Positions 20,970-31,420 of a DNA stretch of 64,000 bases are shown piece after piece; position 1 is the stretch's first letter; each line of letters starts with the position of its first letter. This DNA comes from Shinisaurus crocodilurus. Its lineage: Eukaryota; Chordata; Lepidosauria; Squamata; Shinisauridae. The position numbers were made by a program, and so were the translations under genes. The notes under the pieces were generated by a model. It did not search any database, was not told the origin of the DNA, and worked only from the letters and a program-made list of their open reading frames with translations. The stretch lies in the NCBI GenBank assembly GCA_021292165.1, contig CM037879.1, forward strand, positions 249,779,438 to 249,843,437. Reading direction: 5' to 3'.

Positions 20970-21310
20970 AAGGAGGCATCGGTGGGCAAGGGCAAAGCAC
21001 AATGATAATCAGGGACATTGATCTCAGGGACAGTGGGAGCAAGTGCTGCACAGGCCCAAAATATATGTGAGCAAATGTCTTGTTCACACACCCCATACCC
21101 CCATGTTTAGCTATAAAGAGAAATCAGACCGTCAGAAATGTCGGGAGGTTAGATGAAGGGAACTAAAGGAAGATGAGTTGTATGTAGAGGATGGGATCAT
21201 GGTGTGTATGGGTGGGGGCCTGTGCTACAAGTGTGTACTGGGCCAGTCCAAAATGATGCTTGCGCCCTGGGTTGCTTTATGACACTACAATATTTGCAAG
21301 GATGGGCAAC
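20970..21310. other. Non-genic stretch, no recognised feature
   Basis: No repeat family or coding signal recognised. Confidence 0.35.
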
Positions 21311-21312
21311 TA

Positions 21313-21572
21313 CAGTAATACCTTGGATTGAGAGCATAAATCGTTCCGGAAACGTGCTTGTAATCCAAAACACTCTTATATCAAAGCGAGTCTCTGGCGG
21401 GCATGAGTGGGGCCGATTTTGGCCTGGTACGCCCGCTCGAGGCGAGCAGTTACATCCCTACGACTTGTCTTGCAAGACCTTGCTCGTTTATCAAGTAAAA
21501 AAAAATTAAAATTTTTTGCTTGTCTTGCAAAACGCTCTCAGACCAAGTTACTTGCAATCCAAGGTATTACTG
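21313..21572. mobile_element. Tc1/mariner-type (Tigger/pogo-like) MITE on a TA site
   Basis: The ends CAGTAATACCTTGGATT and AATCCAAGGTATTACTG are exact reverse complements over 16 bases or more. The element is flanked by TA on both sides (21311-21312 and 21573-21574), the target duplication of the Tc1/mariner superfamily; the CAGTAATACC-type terminus is Tigger/pogo-like. At 260 bases it encodes no transposase. The inner arms (TTGAGAGCATAAATC and GCTCTCAGACC) pair only partly. Confidence 0.85.
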
Positions 21573-21574
21573 TA

Positions 21575-22605
21575 TATCAGATCTCTGCTCTTGCTCGCTC
21601 TCTTGCTCTCTCTCTGATTTGGGACTTCACTTTTGAAATGATGATTATTTTACATTTCACTCAGGAATCAGACTACATCTGCTTTGTTGTTGGTTTCTGA
21701 ACCTGTTTTTTCTTTCACTGTTAGAGATGTACATGTGTTCATTGTTGTTTTGGCTAGGAATTTGTCTCCTCCTGGAACATTCTGCATTCTGTGGCTAGTA
21801 ATTAGCTTTTTTGACATTAGCTGTGTAGATGAATATGAAATCTGGGTGTGAACATTTGTTGCCACCCAGACCTGTGTTTTCAGAGGGAGTGGAGCAATGC
21901 TGACTTTGGACTTCCAATGCCTTCTGAGCTATTTAAATGTACGGTGCCCATTGAGCTCAAGCTTGTGTCACACAGACTTAATTGTTTACTCGGAGAAAAG
22001 GACAGGCACTCCCTTCTATGGATGGGCCTTGAACATTTCCCTGAGTTTGTGCCATAAAGTGTCTTTGGTCTGCATCTCAGCATGTGGACAGATCAGATTG
22101 TAGCTATGTAGACTGGAGTACTCATCATGATGCTTTTAACAAGTGGTTTGTTCTATCATGACCAGGGCCATCTGTTTATTCTGCCATTTAGTAAAAAAAA
22201 AAAAAAAAACAGGTGGGGGAAGTGTAGGGCTTAGTACCAGATAGAGAATTGGAGACTCTGAGAATCTAAGCTTCCATCTCTTTCTTTTTTGAAAGCATAT
22301 TTCTACCAAATGCAGAAGCAGCACAGGTGTGCTACAAAGACCAAAACGACATGCTACATGTTGCTAAGGGACATGATGTGGTTCCCATCAATAGGCATCT
22401 CTTTGATCCATAGTTCCCCAGCAATGTCTAGGAAAAGGCTGTTGCCCAATTTTTAAAAATGTTAGTTAATCAAAGGAGTTCCAATCAATTAATCCGTTGA
22501 TTTATTGATTAAATCTGCACATGACTCAAGCAATAGCACTGAAGAAGAAGAAAACTTCCTTTGTTTTTAGATGGTGTGTCTCAATGTTGCAGCAGGTGCC
22601 ATCTT
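21575..22605. other. Non-genic stretch with an A-run
   Basis: No repeat or coding signal recognised. A poly(A) run of about 17 lies at 22193-22209. Confidence 0.4.
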
Positions 22606-22609
22606 AAAG

Positions 22610-22895
22610 GAGGCATTCCTTCCAATGGTGTTGGCTCCAGGTTTTGGAGGGCCCTTGGGCGAGTCACACTCAATGGACCCCTCTCCCGCAGACAGTCTAC
22701 GTTCTCATCAGTATTGTCAACCGCTCCTGCTGGTCCGCTCCCTCATCATTGCTACCGCCTGCTTCCTCGCCAGCTAGAGAACCCATGCGCATGCAGGCAG
22801 TGGCATCTAAAGCTCATCCTACAGGCCAGAGTAAGAGGCAGACAAACAAGCAGATTGCAATGAGGAAGAGGAGCAGCGGGTCCGGTGGCTATGTT
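22610..22895 (+). repeat. Inverted repeat pair, left copy
   Basis: GGTTTTGGAGGGCCCTTGGG, then CAGGCAGTGGCATCT, then AAGAGGCAGACAAACAAGCA follow the same order as the reverse complement of 26345-26615. Identity looks like roughly 70% over about 270 bases. It is either a dispersed element family or the ends of a larger element that now contains the CR1 LINE. Confidence 0.55.
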
Positions 22896-22984
22896 AGTGG
22901 AAATAGGGCCCAACAGGGAGCAGGCAAGTGAGCGGATTTATTTGACTAGCAGCCAGCTTTGTATCAGAAAGGAGAAGACATGTT

Positions 22985-23238
22985 TATTTGTTTATTTATT
23001 TATTTTATTTGTTATATTTATACCCCACCTTTTTTCCTGCAAGGAACCCAAGGGGGCTTACATAATCCTCCTCCTCCTCTCCACTTTATCCTCACAACAA
23101 CCCTGTGAGGTAGGTTAGGCTGAGAGTAAATGACTGGCTCAAAGTAACCCAGTGAGTTTCATGGCCAAGTGGGGACTAGAATCCGGATATCCCAAGTCCC
23201 AGTCCAACACTCTCACAATTACGCCACACTGGCTCTCT
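22985..23238 (-). mobile_element. Sauria-type SINE, antisense
   Basis: Reverse copy with TTATACCCCACC, GTTCCTTGCAGG reversed, and the tRNA-like head ending with ACGCCACACTGGCTCTCT near 23238. Slightly more diverged than the 7266 copy. Confidence 0.88.
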
Positions 23239-23239
23239 G

Positions 23240-24606
23240 TTCTGCTGGAGACAGCTAAAAATAGTTCTGCAATAGCCACAGAAGCAAGTGAAATGAAATT
23301 CATTCACACAGTCTCTCTCACTCTCTCTCTCTCACACACACACTTCATTTTCACTCAGAAGAAGCCATAGTTCAGTGAAACTCTTCCCAATGAGTGTGTC
23401 AAAAAATACCATAACGTGAGCTCTCCAAGTGGTGTTAAGTACCTTCTCCCAACAGAATTATAGCCAGCAGCACGCCTCACTGCTTTGCATTGGGGCTGCC
23501 AAAATCTCGAAGGGCTAAGGAGGAAGTAAGCACACTTGCCTTTGTGCAAATAATCAAGTCGCCCAGGTCGTCCTCGTGCTGCCGCTCCCCCTCCCCCAGC
23601 CGGCTGCGTCTGAGAAGGAAGGGCTGGGTGGAATGCCCCCCCCTCCCCTCACCCCTGGACGCTGCCGCAACCACCTCCCCTTTCCAGCCCAACAACAGCT
23701 CAATCTGCCCCCTCCTCCAACTCATTCTTACAGAGATCTTCAACAGCAGCAGCAGCAGCAGCAGGAGGAAGAAGCGCATGTTGGCGGCAACTGCAGGCAG
23801 CGTTATCTCCTCTCTCTCTCACTCTCTCACACACACACACACCAGCATGAGGAGGAGGAGGCGAGATGTTGGCGGCAACTGCAGGCAGCGACTCACTCAC
23901 TAGTCAGTGGGCCCGCTGCTGGGATGCAGGCCCTGGGCAGGTGCACAGCCTTGCCAAACCTTGATGCCAGCCCTGCCTTCCAATGTGATGGTGAAGGGGG
24001 AATGCCTTTTCTAAAGTAGTGACTGCCATCTGGAGTTCTGACCGGTACTTATTTTAAAAAATTAACATGCTTTTCCCAATTAATTGTGGATGCCCTTTTA
24101 GTGAACAGGCAGGGCCATCCTATCAGGGCATGAGAGGAAGAATACATGGCTGAGGCACCACCAAATCCCCAACTCTGCTGGGCTCACACTGGCTGGGCAG
24201 AAGGTGTGGGGATGACGACAGGACAGCGTTTTTCCATTTTTCTGTTCTTTGTTTGGGCGGGGTGTGTGTGTTTTCAGGTGGGGCCTTTATTGTGGCCCTA
24301 TGGGATGCCCTTCCAACTGAGATCAGGTACGTATGTACCTACACTACTTTGTTTTCAGTGTTTGCTGAAGATTTTTCTTTTCGAGCAAGCATTTCCCGAC
24401 TGATGCGTAAATTCTAGCCACTGTTCTGTTGATCTATTTGCTTTTACTGCAATTTTTTGTTTTGTTTTTTAAATTTATTTTAAACTACTCCAATCTTTCT
24501 TGCTGTGGAGCGGCAGGGCTGGCATCAAGAGGAGGCATGGTTGGGCACCTGCTGATGGCTCATATGCCAGCAGGGGGCCCACTCTGACAAAAGCTCCCTG
24601 GAGTTT
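23240..24606. other. Mixed non-genic stretch with CA, CT and CAG tracts
   Basis: A (CT)n(CA)n tract lies at 23313-23344, (CAG)n at 23743-23764, and (CT)n(CA)n at 23811-23843. GGCAACTGCAGGCAGCG occurs twice, at about 23786 and 23873, with flanking GATGTTGGC words, so 23760-23895 contains a short direct duplication. GATGCCAGCCCTGCC at about 23963-23977 is inverted relative to GGCAGGGCTGGCATC at about 24511-24525, which may mark the termini of an element of about 560 bases. Confidence 0.45.
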
Positions 24607-26344
24607 TGAATGGTGGTTCAACTACGCAATGAGGATGGCAAATTGATAACAGAAGACAAAGAAAAGGCAGAAGTGTTCAATTCCTACTTCGGCTCGGTCT
24701 TCTCCCAAAAGAGGGTCTATGACCCCCCTGGCAAACCTGAAGGGGCAGGATTGCAGCTTGAGATTGATAGGCAAATGGTCAAGGAGCATCTGATTACTCT
24801 GAACGAGTTTACATCTCCAGGGCCTGACGAGCTGCATCCTAGAGTAATAAAGGAACTGGCAGAAGAACTCTCAGAAGCACTGTCTATTATCTTTGAGAAA
24901 TCATGGAGGACAGGTGAAGTGCCAGATGACTGGAGGAGGGCAAATGTTGTTCCCATCTTCAAAAAGGGCAAGAAGGAGGAACCTGGGAACTATAGGCCAG
25001 TCAGTCTGACATCAATCCCTGGGAAAATTTTGGAGCAGATTATAAAAAAGTCAGTTTGCAAGCACCTTGAAAACAATACAGTGATTACTAGAAGCCAGCA
25101 TAGATTTGTCAAGAACAAATCCTGCCAGACTAATCTGATCTCATTTTTTGATCGGGTAACCTCCCTTGTGGACTGTGGGAATGCTGTGGACATCATATAT
25201 CTGGACTTCAGCAAAGCTTTCGACAAAGTGCCTCATGATATCCTGATTAGCAAGCTAGCTAAAAGTGGGCTAGATGGAACAACTATCAGGTGGATCCACA
25301 ACTGGCTACAGAATCGGACTCAAAGAGTGCTTATCAATGGTTCCTTCTCAAACTGGGGAGAGGTAACGAGCGGGGTACCACAGGGCTCGGTCCTGAGCCC
25401 AGTGCTCTTCAACATTTTTATTAATGACTTGCATGAGGAGGTACAGGAATGCTTATCAAATTTGCAGATGACACAAAGTTGGGTGGAACAGCTAATACTC
25501 TGGAAGACAGAAACAAAATTCAAAGCGACCTCGATAGGCTGGAGCGCTGGGCCGAAAATAACAGAATGAAATTTAATAGGGATAAATGCCAAGTGCTGCA
25601 CCTAGGGAAAGGAAACCAAATGCAGAGTTACAGAATGGGGGACACTTGGCTCAATAATACTACGAGTGAGAAGGATCTTGGAATTGTGGTGAAACTGAAT
25701 ATGAGCCAGCAATGTGATGTGGCTGCAAAGAAGGCAAATGCTATTTTGGGCTGCATTAATAGAAGTATAGCTTCCAAATCGTGGGAAGTGATAATTCCCC
25801 TTTACTCAGCACTGGTTAGGCCTCATCTTGAGTACTGCATCCAGTTTGTCTACACTTTAAGAAGGACGTAGACAAACTGGAGAGGGTTCAGAGGCGGGCA
25901 ACAAGGATGATAAAGGGACTGGAAACAAGGCCCTATGAGGAGAGACTGAAAGAACTGGGCATGTTTAGCCTTCAGAAGAGGAGACTGAGGGGAGATATGA
26001 TCGCACTCTTCCAGTACTTGAAGGGATGTCACACAGAGGAGGGCCAGGATCTCTTCTCCATCATCCCAGATTGCAGGACATGGAATAATGGGCTCAAGTT
26101 ACAGGAACCTAGATTCCACCTAAACATCAGGAAAAATTTCCTGACTGTCAGAGCAATAAGACAATGGAATCAACTACCTAGGGAGGTGGTGGGCTCTCCC
26201 ACTCTGGAGGCATTCAAGGTGCGGCTGGACAGACATCTGTCAGGGATGCTTTGACCTGGATTCCTGCATTGAGCAGGGGGTTGGACTCGATGGCCTTGTA
26301 GGCCCCTTCCAACTCTACTTTTCTATGATTGTATGATTCTATGA
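24607..26344 (+). mobile_element. CR1 LINE, 5'-truncated
   Basis: A 1.74-kb CR1 retrotransposon retaining the reverse transcriptase half of ORF2 and the whole 3' end. It starts abruptly in the RT N-terminal region ([20 protein letters not shown]), as expected from incomplete reverse transcription. The 3' UTR is short (CATTGAGCAGGGGGTTGGAC, then CCTTGTAGGCCCCTTCCAAC) and ends in imperfect copies of the ATTCTATG octamer, the hallmark of CR1. The same 3' tail is found on the 5S-derived SINEs in this window, which marks this lineage as the likely source of their mobilisation machinery. It lies between two inverted repeat copies (22.6 and 26.4 kb). Confidence 0.95.
24610..26254 (+). pseudogene. 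CR1 ORF2 reverse transcriptase remnant, frameshifted
   Basis: Three reading frames in series encode one protein. The first (24610 to about 25445) carries RT motif A in [16 protein letters not shown] and motif B in [21 protein letters not shown] frameshift near 25445 moves to a second frame (25449-25850), which has the catalytic FADDTKLGG and the following [17 protein letters not shown]. Near 25855, at a short local duplication of GTAGACAAACTGG/GTCTACACTTT words, a second shift leads to the third frame, ending in WNQLPREVVGSPTLEAFKVR and a TGA at 26252-26254. The catalytic Asp pair is present but the endonuclease domain and N-terminus are missing, so the copy cannot make an active enzyme. Confidence 0.93.
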
Positions 26345-26615
26345 GTTGCTCCTCCTCTTCACCACTGCAGTCTGCTTGTTGACTTGCCTGTCACTCTGGC
26401 CCAGACAACAGTAGTGGTGAGAAGGAGGAGCAGGAGATGCCAATGCCTGCTTACTCGCTCGCTGGCTTTCTTTCTATCAGTGAAGCAAGTTGGAGCAGTG
26501 ATGAGAAGGAGGATAAGGAGCAATGGCAGTTGGTGACAATAGTGGTGAGAGGTAAGGGAGGAGGCCCATGGCACACCTTGGGGTGTCTTTCCCAAGGGCC
26601 CTCAAAAACCTGGAG
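26345..26615 (-). repeat. Inverted repeat pair, right copy
   Basis: On the minus strand it reads GGTTTTTGAGGGCCCTTGGG, then AGGCATTGGCATCTCC, then CAGGCAAGTCAACAAGCAGA, matching 22610-22895. It begins immediately after the CR1 tail. Confidence 0.55.
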
Positions 26616-26619
26616 CTGG

Positions 26620-27400
26620 CACGGTGGAGCAGTTTCTGAATTTTATGATAAATAATAAAAAAAAAATACATTCAGATTTTCCCTCCCCTTGGATAGGACA
26701 GATTCTGAGTTATAATGCACGAGGCACTTCCAACAGATCCAATTACATTAGATTTATTAAAGAGTTCAGACAGAGAGAGGTATAGAAATGAGATGTTGCT
26801 TTTAAAGATGAAAGCAAAAGTAGTTACAGTGGATGAACAGCCCTGAGTAGAAAAGCTCATAGTCAAAATCCGAACAGAGCATTATTTCTCCCCCTGGCTG
26901 AAAGTCAACCCATAAAAATAGCATGATTTTGGAAATAGCTTGTCTCTGTCCTTGATGACATAAGGGAACACCGTCTGTCCTCTTCCACCAACAGAACGCA
27001 GGGTTTGTCTGTAAAGGATGCTCTCCTCCTAAGTGAGTTAATATTGTTACTTTAGGATTTCTGTTACGTAAGCACGAGTAAGTTACTTTTTATGCTTTGT
27101 TTCGCAGAACTGAGATTCAAGCTCTACGCAAAGAGCTTTTCCTTTCCTGCTTTTCTGCTACATAAACTCTAGGTGGCACTGTGCTATAGTGGAATAACAC
27201 ATTCACACAAGAAGGAAAATATCTTTTCGTTTGCTTTCAGAAATAGTACTCAAATTTCCCTAATCTAAAAAAAACCCTGGGAAAGTACTCTTAGAAAGCA
27301 AGAGCAAAACTGTAGGGTCACAACATCATCTAAAGAACTCATAAACAACAATGAGTAAGGAATGACAAGCGTACAATAAATTCCTCATGTAGAAAAACTC
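26620..27400. other. Non-genic stretch, no recognised feature
   Basis: AT-rich DNA without recognised repeat or exon. Confidence 0.4.
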
Positions 27401-27411
27401 GTGCATTAAAA

Positions 27412-27564
27412 ACATGGCTGTTCAGGCGGGAATATGGGGTGGGTTAGGTTTTTAATAAGAATTTTTTATATTGTTTTAATTATTATATTTTATTGTGTTT
27501 TGTTGTATTTTGGTTGTACATCGCCCAGGGTGTCCGGGTGACCGGCCAGATGGGCGATTGATAA

Positions 27565-27610
<46 letters not shown>

Positions 27611-27615
27611 TAATA
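27412..27615 (+). mobile_element. L2 LINE 3' end with (TAA)n tail
   Basis: GGCTGTTCAGGCGGGAATAT, TGTACATCGCCCAGG and CCAGATGGGCGATTGATAAA match the 3' end of the L2 at 40.65-41.54 kb almost exactly. The tail here is a (TAA)n array (27567-27615) rather than (AAAT)n. It is a strongly 5'-truncated insertion of the same young L2 subfamily. Confidence 0.88.
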
Positions 27616-28600
27616 AGGATTCTCACATATACACTGATTGCAATATGTAGCACATAGTTAAATTCCTGGAAGTAGCATGGAGAGGTGTAAATTTGAGAGG
27701 TATCTTCCCTCCTTGCCTTACAACTTCCTTATATATTGGTGCAAAACAAAAACAACTCAGTGCCTATGTGCTGGTGCTGGCTCATTTTGGAGATTATGGC
27801 TGAGGAGGGTCTTCAGCTAGACGTGGCATTCAGGGAAGGGCTTGGGGCTTGTCTTAACACTAGCCCTACTTGGAGATGCCAGTGGTTGAACCTGGCTGGG
27901 GCCCTCTGCATGCAAAGGCATGTGATCTGGCACTGAATTACTGTCCTTCCTCATGGCTTGATGACACTTGCTAGTACCTTATCATTAGGTAATCACTATA
28001 TTTAGTGCTGCACATCCTTATCTCCCACAATACATGTGTGCAAGACAGTTAATAATTCTTTATTTTTGATAGCTTTTTTATTTATAAGTGTACTTTCTCA
28101 CTAGCTTGTCCTACCCACTTTCACGAGTAAAGATTACTCGCTGCTTTGCTTTGACTTGACAGCAGCTCACCTTTTGACAGCTGTCACATCAAAGCAAAGT
28201 AAAAAACAACAACAACAACAACCCCTATTTGGAGCCTCTCTGGGTCAATGCCCAAGGTTAGTACCTACTGCACTTTGGCAGCAGGTACTCCCCAGGACAT
28301 TGCCCAGGTGAGGCTCCCCACTTCAGACCTGCGGAACTGTGCACCTCCACACTTGCACAAGTCTGACTAGAAAAATTGTTTTAAAAAATTACAAAAAAAG
28401 TATGCACACTTGGAGCACAAAAAAAGGTGTGTGTTTTTTTAAAAGGGTGGCCAACCACAGCCCCTCCAGTGTGCCACTTGAGCACTTCAGAGGGGATGTA
28501 ACTGGCAACGGCACGGGAGAGATCATGAAGAGCAGCAAGGGTTTTTTTGCCCCCCCCCCCTTGCCAAGTGCCTTCACTCGCCATTTCCCTTTACCAATAG
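27616..28600. other. Non-genic stretch with an imperfect hairpin
   Basis: No gene or family recognised. CTGCTTTGCTTTGACTTGAC (about 28141) and CACATCAAAGCAAAG (about 28185-28199) form an inverted pair around CAGCAGC/GACAGCTGTC. A (CAA)n run lies at 28206-28222. Confidence 0.4.
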
Positions 28601-28609
28601 TGAGATTGG

Positions 28610-28808
28610 TCGCCTGGGTTTGGCTGACACGACAACCCACTGTAGGTAAAACAACCGCTGGAACATCCCATGGGTTATCAGGGTGGCTTGTTTGGGGGGG
28701 AAAACCAAGCCACCCTGCAGGATGTGGTCTGGGTTTGGATGACACAACAACCCACTGTGGCTAGTTACCCATGATGGGTACTTGCCATGTCATGTGAACC
28801 AGGTCTTT
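28610..28808. mobile_element. MITE fragments, 'ACAACCCACTGT' family
   Basis: CTGACACGACAACCCACTGT at about 28622 and GATGACACAACAACCCACTG at about 28739 are direct copies of a terminus-like word. AGGGTGGCTTGTTT and AACCAAGCCACCCT form an inverted pair at the centre. Related to 4173 and 11444. Confidence 0.5.
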
Positions 28809-29214
28809 CAGTTTCTCTTTCCCCCATATTATTTTTTTTTAAATCTCAAAGCTTTTCCATCCTGTTTATGAAGAAATTTGTGAATTTTGGTAAATTCTTA
28901 TCAAAAAATGAACTCAATGAAATTCTCACCCACCTGCCCCAGCCAAATTTAATAGGTACGGGCGGCTATTCCTAGCATGGAGAGGTACCTCCGAAGATAC
29001 AACTTCGGAGGTACTATGCTGTACCTCTCTGCCATTCAGCTGCTAAATATGAGGAGCCTGTCAAAATAATAATTAAAAAAGAGGTGGGAACCCTAATTCA
29101 GCATCACAAAAATGTCTGGATGCAGATTCAAAGCCAGACTTTGAAGAGCTAAGCACTCAAAGCCCTGTGCCTTGATGGATGAAATCTGTCTGTTTCGCTT
29201 TCTCCCACATTCAA

Positions 29215-29249
<35 letters not shown>

Positions 29250-29330
29250 ATCAAGTTCTTTCCATCCCATTCATGAAGAAATGTGTGGATTTTGGTTCGT
29301 TCTTATATTTTAAAAATATCTCACCAATAG
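28809..29330. repeat. Diverged direct duplication with hairpin and poly(T)
   Basis: CCATCCTGTTTATGAAGAAA at about 28857 recurs as CCATCCCATTCATGAAGAAA at about 29263, each followed by GTG-ATTTTGGT. Between them, TACCTCCGAAG (28986-28996) and CTTCGGAGGTA (29003-29013) form a perfect 11-bp hairpin with a six-base loop, within a longer interrupted stem of GAGAGGTAC/GTACCTCTC. A T-run of 28 lies at 29218-29245. Confidence 0.6.
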
Positions 29331-30457
29331 CTCTAGAAGAGCTGAAAGAACTGTAAATTTCTACAGAATTCTCTCCCCTAAGATTCAACTCTAAAGCACC
29401 CTAAAGCTGCTATGGCCCTGTAGGGGAGAAACAAAGGGTACCTGTATCACACACCTGATTTTCCCTTTGGGGGCTAATAGGAGCTATTGGGGTTGGGGCA
29501 ATTTAGATTGGGAAAACAATGCAGAGGTGGGGAAGGAATTATTATGCATCCCTTGCCCAGTATGGCTGTTCTACTCAGAACTGAAGCATCAAGCACCAGG
29601 CAGCTGCTTTTAAGGAATAAAAGATGCAACTTCGGATATCCAGTCACAGGTCTTCCATGTCATGTCTGTTCCAGCCCTCAGGGAGAAGTGAGATGCTGAC
29701 TCCATGTAAGCCCATTCCTATCTGTATTAAAGGAGGATACTGAAGTCCTGGCAGCATTTCTGCTGAGCGCATAAGCAGAGCATTATAAGATGTTGAATAA
29801 AGCCTCTGATGCCCAATTGATTGGGAGGCGCCATCTGAATTATGAGAGATCTAACCAGCATGTTGTCAAGAACTAGCGACTGCCAAGTCCTTCAGAACAG
29901 CTGTGGCTGGTCTTTCAGAGCAAGGCAAGTTCATTCATGCAAAGGAATAATTTATATGAGAGACAAGCTCATTAAAGGGGAAAGGAAAGAAGGAACTGGT
30001 TGATTTCCAGCCTGACTCCAGATCGACACTGGGACAAGTGACTTCCTGATGGTCACTGGGCACAATTTGGAGTGCTGGTCTTTAGAGCTGTGCTGAAACA
30101 TGCACACACTGACACACACACCTTTTCACCACTCCATTTGCAGGGTGTGTGTGTGTGTGTGTGTGTGATCATTTCATCCATTTTCTCAGAGGACCTGTGA
30201 AATTCACGTAATGTCTTGGGCCCTCCTTTGCCTTCCCAGCCGCCGCCGCCGTGGTTTCTTTGATTTATTTTCTTCTTCCAAAAAAGTATAGTCCTGAAAC
30301 AGTGGCGGTGGCAGCAGAGCTGTCCCATTGCAGCTCAAGGCCTCTGGCTGCCATTTCCTTCCTCCAAGAATACCCCAGAATGAGGTTGCTTTGGAGGTGG
30401 AGCCCCATTCACACCTTATATGCATGAAGGCTGTCCACTTGATTAAAGTGGCTCATG
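29331..30457. other. Non-genic stretch with a GT microsatellite
   Basis: (GT)n at about 30146-30168. No domain-bearing ORF or known repeat recognised. Confidence 0.4.
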
Positions 30458-30618
30458 CTGGCTCAGCTTGTCTGAGCATGGAAAGCTAAGCAAGGTCAGG
30501 CCTGGTTATTACTTGGATGGGAGACCCCTCCTCTAGTTTCCTGCACTGAGCAGGGGGTTGGACTCGATAGCCTGGTAGGCCCCTTCCAACTCTATGATCT
30601 ACAGACCTATGAATCTAT
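30458..30618 (+). mobile_element. 5S rRNA-derived SINE with CR1 3' tail
   Basis: GTCTGAGCATGGAAAGCTAA and ATTACTTGGATGGGAGACCC are 5S-derived; CTGAGCAGGGGGTTGGACTC and CCCCTTCCAACTCTATGATC are the CR1-type tail. Very similar to the copies at 3108 and 52853. Confidence 0.82.
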
Positions 30619-30736
30619 AAAGGGGTAGCGGTTTTGGTGCCGCTAGACCTGCCCCCATCATCACATGATTTCTCCACCTCCAGCATCCATGCATTAGTCA
30701 TGGAAATTTGAAGGGGGAAAGCCTATGCACATAGAC

Positions 30737-31045
30737 CAGGGGTGTTGAACCTCAGTCTGGTAGGCCAAATCCAGCCCACCCGGGGGCCAAATCCAGCCCC
30801 CTGGGGTTCCCCCTGACCACCAATCATTTGGTGGTTTCCTGGCTGCTGCGCATTTCCCCTCCATTCTAAAAGGTTGAAATATCTCTCCTACTTCCAGGCA
30901 GTAACTATGCCAAGGGTGCAGAACCTTTTCCAGCCTGAGGGCCAAATTCCACTTTGGAGACATTCTCAGAGGCCACATTCCAGTGGTGGGTGGGAACAAA
31001 GGCAAGGGGGGTGGGGCCAAACTACAAAACATACCAGTATATTTT
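30737..31045. mobile_element. hAT-like element, possibly two juxtaposed pieces
   Basis: It begins CAGGGGTGTTGAACCTCAG, related to the reverse of the 14657-15056 element (shared CCAAATCCAGCCC and ATTCTAAAAGGTTGAAAT). From about 30909 a second terminus-like CAAGGGTGCAGAACCTTTTC starts, followed by GGTGGGGCCAAACTACAAAA, which matches the same family in the opposite sense. No clean TSD. Confidence 0.5.
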
Positions 31046-31420
31046 AGCTTAAAGCATGATGGTTGGCATCGGAGAGAGGGTCTTTTTTGTAGCAGCACCC
31101 CACTAATGGAATACCCTTCCAAGGAAACACTTTCTTTGCCACGTTTTAGGCACCAGGTTAATGCCTGCTTTTAATGAGCAGTGCTGTTGATTTTTATCGG
31201 CTTAAAACCTATCCATAGGCTGATTTTATCTAATGTTTTATTATTTTTTACTGCTTGGTGCTGGTGGTCTCCTTTTTGCTGCCCTGCTGCTGGTTGGTTA
31301 TATTTGTATATTTGACATTGTATTTTGGGCCGTCCTTCACAATTTTAAATGAGTTTTCATTTTTAACTCATACTTATCATGCACCACTTTGGAAGTCTGA
31401 TTTAAAAGCAGACAATGGGC
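31046..31420 (+). mobile_element. Decayed L2-like LINE 3' fragment
   Basis: TGGAATACCCTTCCAAGGAA resembles the L2 'LWNSLPS' coding region, followed by a T-rich 3' region (TTTTATTATTTTTTACTGCT). No frame survives, so assignment is tentative. Confidence 0.35.

Noticed and set aside
23490..24019. 137- and 147-codon + strand ORFs
   Set aside because: Overlapping frames through CAG, CT and CA tracts; no domain, and competing minus-strand ORFs of similar quality.
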